Assembly (NCBI GenBank): GCA_026705105.1
Contig: JAPPBK010000218.1
Coordinates: forward strand, 1-6,406
DNA length: 6,406 bases
From: Chloroflexota bacterium
GTDB taxonomy: Bacteria > Chloroflexota > Dehalococcoidia > Bin125
Reading direction: 5' to 3'
The notes below the pieces were generated by a model, which was not told the origin of the DNA, made no database searches, and saw only the letters and a program-made list of their open reading frames with translations. Shown piece after piece: positions 6,202-6,406 of this stretch. How positions within the stretch are numbered: position 1 is the stretch's first letter; each line of letters begins with the position of its first letter. Both the position numbers and the translations under genes were made by a program.

Positions 6202-6406
6202 TCAGTCGAATGCAGGCAGAACTTCGTTGACGACGCGGTCGTATGCCGACTGCTGGTCGTAGCCGACGAGGCGCAGGGTGATCGTCGTGGCGCCGGCGTC
6301 GATGTAGCTCTGGATGTCGGCCATGCATTGCTCCGGGGTGCCCATGGCGACCCAGAGACCGAGCATCTCGTCTGAGTACTCGGTGTTGTAGTAGGCCTCG
6401 AGGTAG
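6202..6406 (-). CDS. Luciferase-like (LLM class) flavin-dependent oxidoreductase, C-terminal fragment
   Basis: Only the last 67 residues and the TGA (6202-6204) are in the window; the gene continues past 6406. The tail contains GTPEQCMADIQSYIDAGAT (22-40 of the fragment), then a short strand TITLRLVG and an ending VVNEVLPAF. This G-x-PE...AG...LP pattern is characteristic of the last helices and strand of luciferase-like F420- or FMN-dependent monooxygenases, which have a TIM-barrel fold. The cofactor and substrate sites lie outside the window. It runs in the same direction as the hydrolase gene, 74 bases away. The gap (6128-6201) shows no strong hairpin or terminator, so co-transcription is plausible. 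Confidence 0.75.
   Translation of the reverse strand, partial: YLEAYYNTEYSDEMLGLWVAMGTPEQCMADIQSYIDAGATTITLRLVGYDQQSAYDRVVNEVLPAFD

Noticed and set aside
6175..6204. A short CAGCGG direct repeat just downstream of the flavin oxidoreductase gene.
   Set aside because: Only two short copies, easily expected by chance at this base composition.

Overview
This is a GC-rich window (roughly two thirds G+C by eye) from a bacterial chromosome. It is gene-dense and mostly coded on the minus strand, with GTG and TTG starts and short or overlapping gene junctions. The gene mix is a luciferase-like flavin oxidoreductase, an epoxide-hydrolase-type alpha/beta hydrolase, a sarcosine-oxidase-type flavoprotein, a ketopantoate-reductase-type enzyme, a DinB-fold protein and a single-chain restriction-modification enzyme. 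This suits a heterotrophic, high-GC environmental lineage. A Chloroflexota (Dehalococcoidia/SAR202-like) origin is my guess from gene content only; no marker gene is present to prove it.

Layout along the plus coordinates: 1-1201 (minus) is the N-terminal 400 residues of a restriction-modification protein, cut off by the window edge. It carries a PD...EVK nuclease motif and the first methyltransferase motif. 1194-2153 (minus) is a PanE/ApbA-family reductase whose stop overlaps the start of the restriction gene by 8 bases. 2157-2249 is a cluster of strong GC-rich hairpins. 2265-3443 (minus) is a monomeric sarcosine oxidase / N-methyltryptophan oxidase family flavoprotein with a near-ideal ribosome binding site. 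3444-3540 is a divergent promoter region. 3541-4599 (plus), the only plus-strand gene, encodes a lipoprotein made of ankyrin repeats. 4592-5038 (minus) is a small DinB-fold protein that converges on it with an 8-base overlap. 5041-5082 is a second copy of the hairpin repeat. 5090-6127 (minus) is an epoxide-hydrolase-like enzyme. 6202-6406 (minus) is the C-terminal end of a luciferase-like flavin-dependent oxidoreductase.

How the genes may work together: the oxidase, the reductase and the restriction enzyme read in the same direction and may form one transcription unit, with the hairpin cluster between the first two and tight translational coupling between the last two. The flavin oxidoreductase, the hydrolase and the DinB protein form a second same-strand run. 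The flavin oxidoreductase and the hydrolase could act in oxidation and hydrolysis of small organic molecules, but no pathway can be named from this window. The most notable points are the compact nuclease-methyltransferase enzyme without a helicase at the expected place, its coupling to a metabolic gene, a palindromic repeat family that abuts two start codons and supplies their G-rich Shine-Dalgarno sequence, an extracytoplasmic ankyrin solenoid with cysteines only in its caps, and a DinB protein whose metal-ligand motifs occur in reversed order. I saw no RNA gene, CRISPR array, insertion sequence or replication origin.
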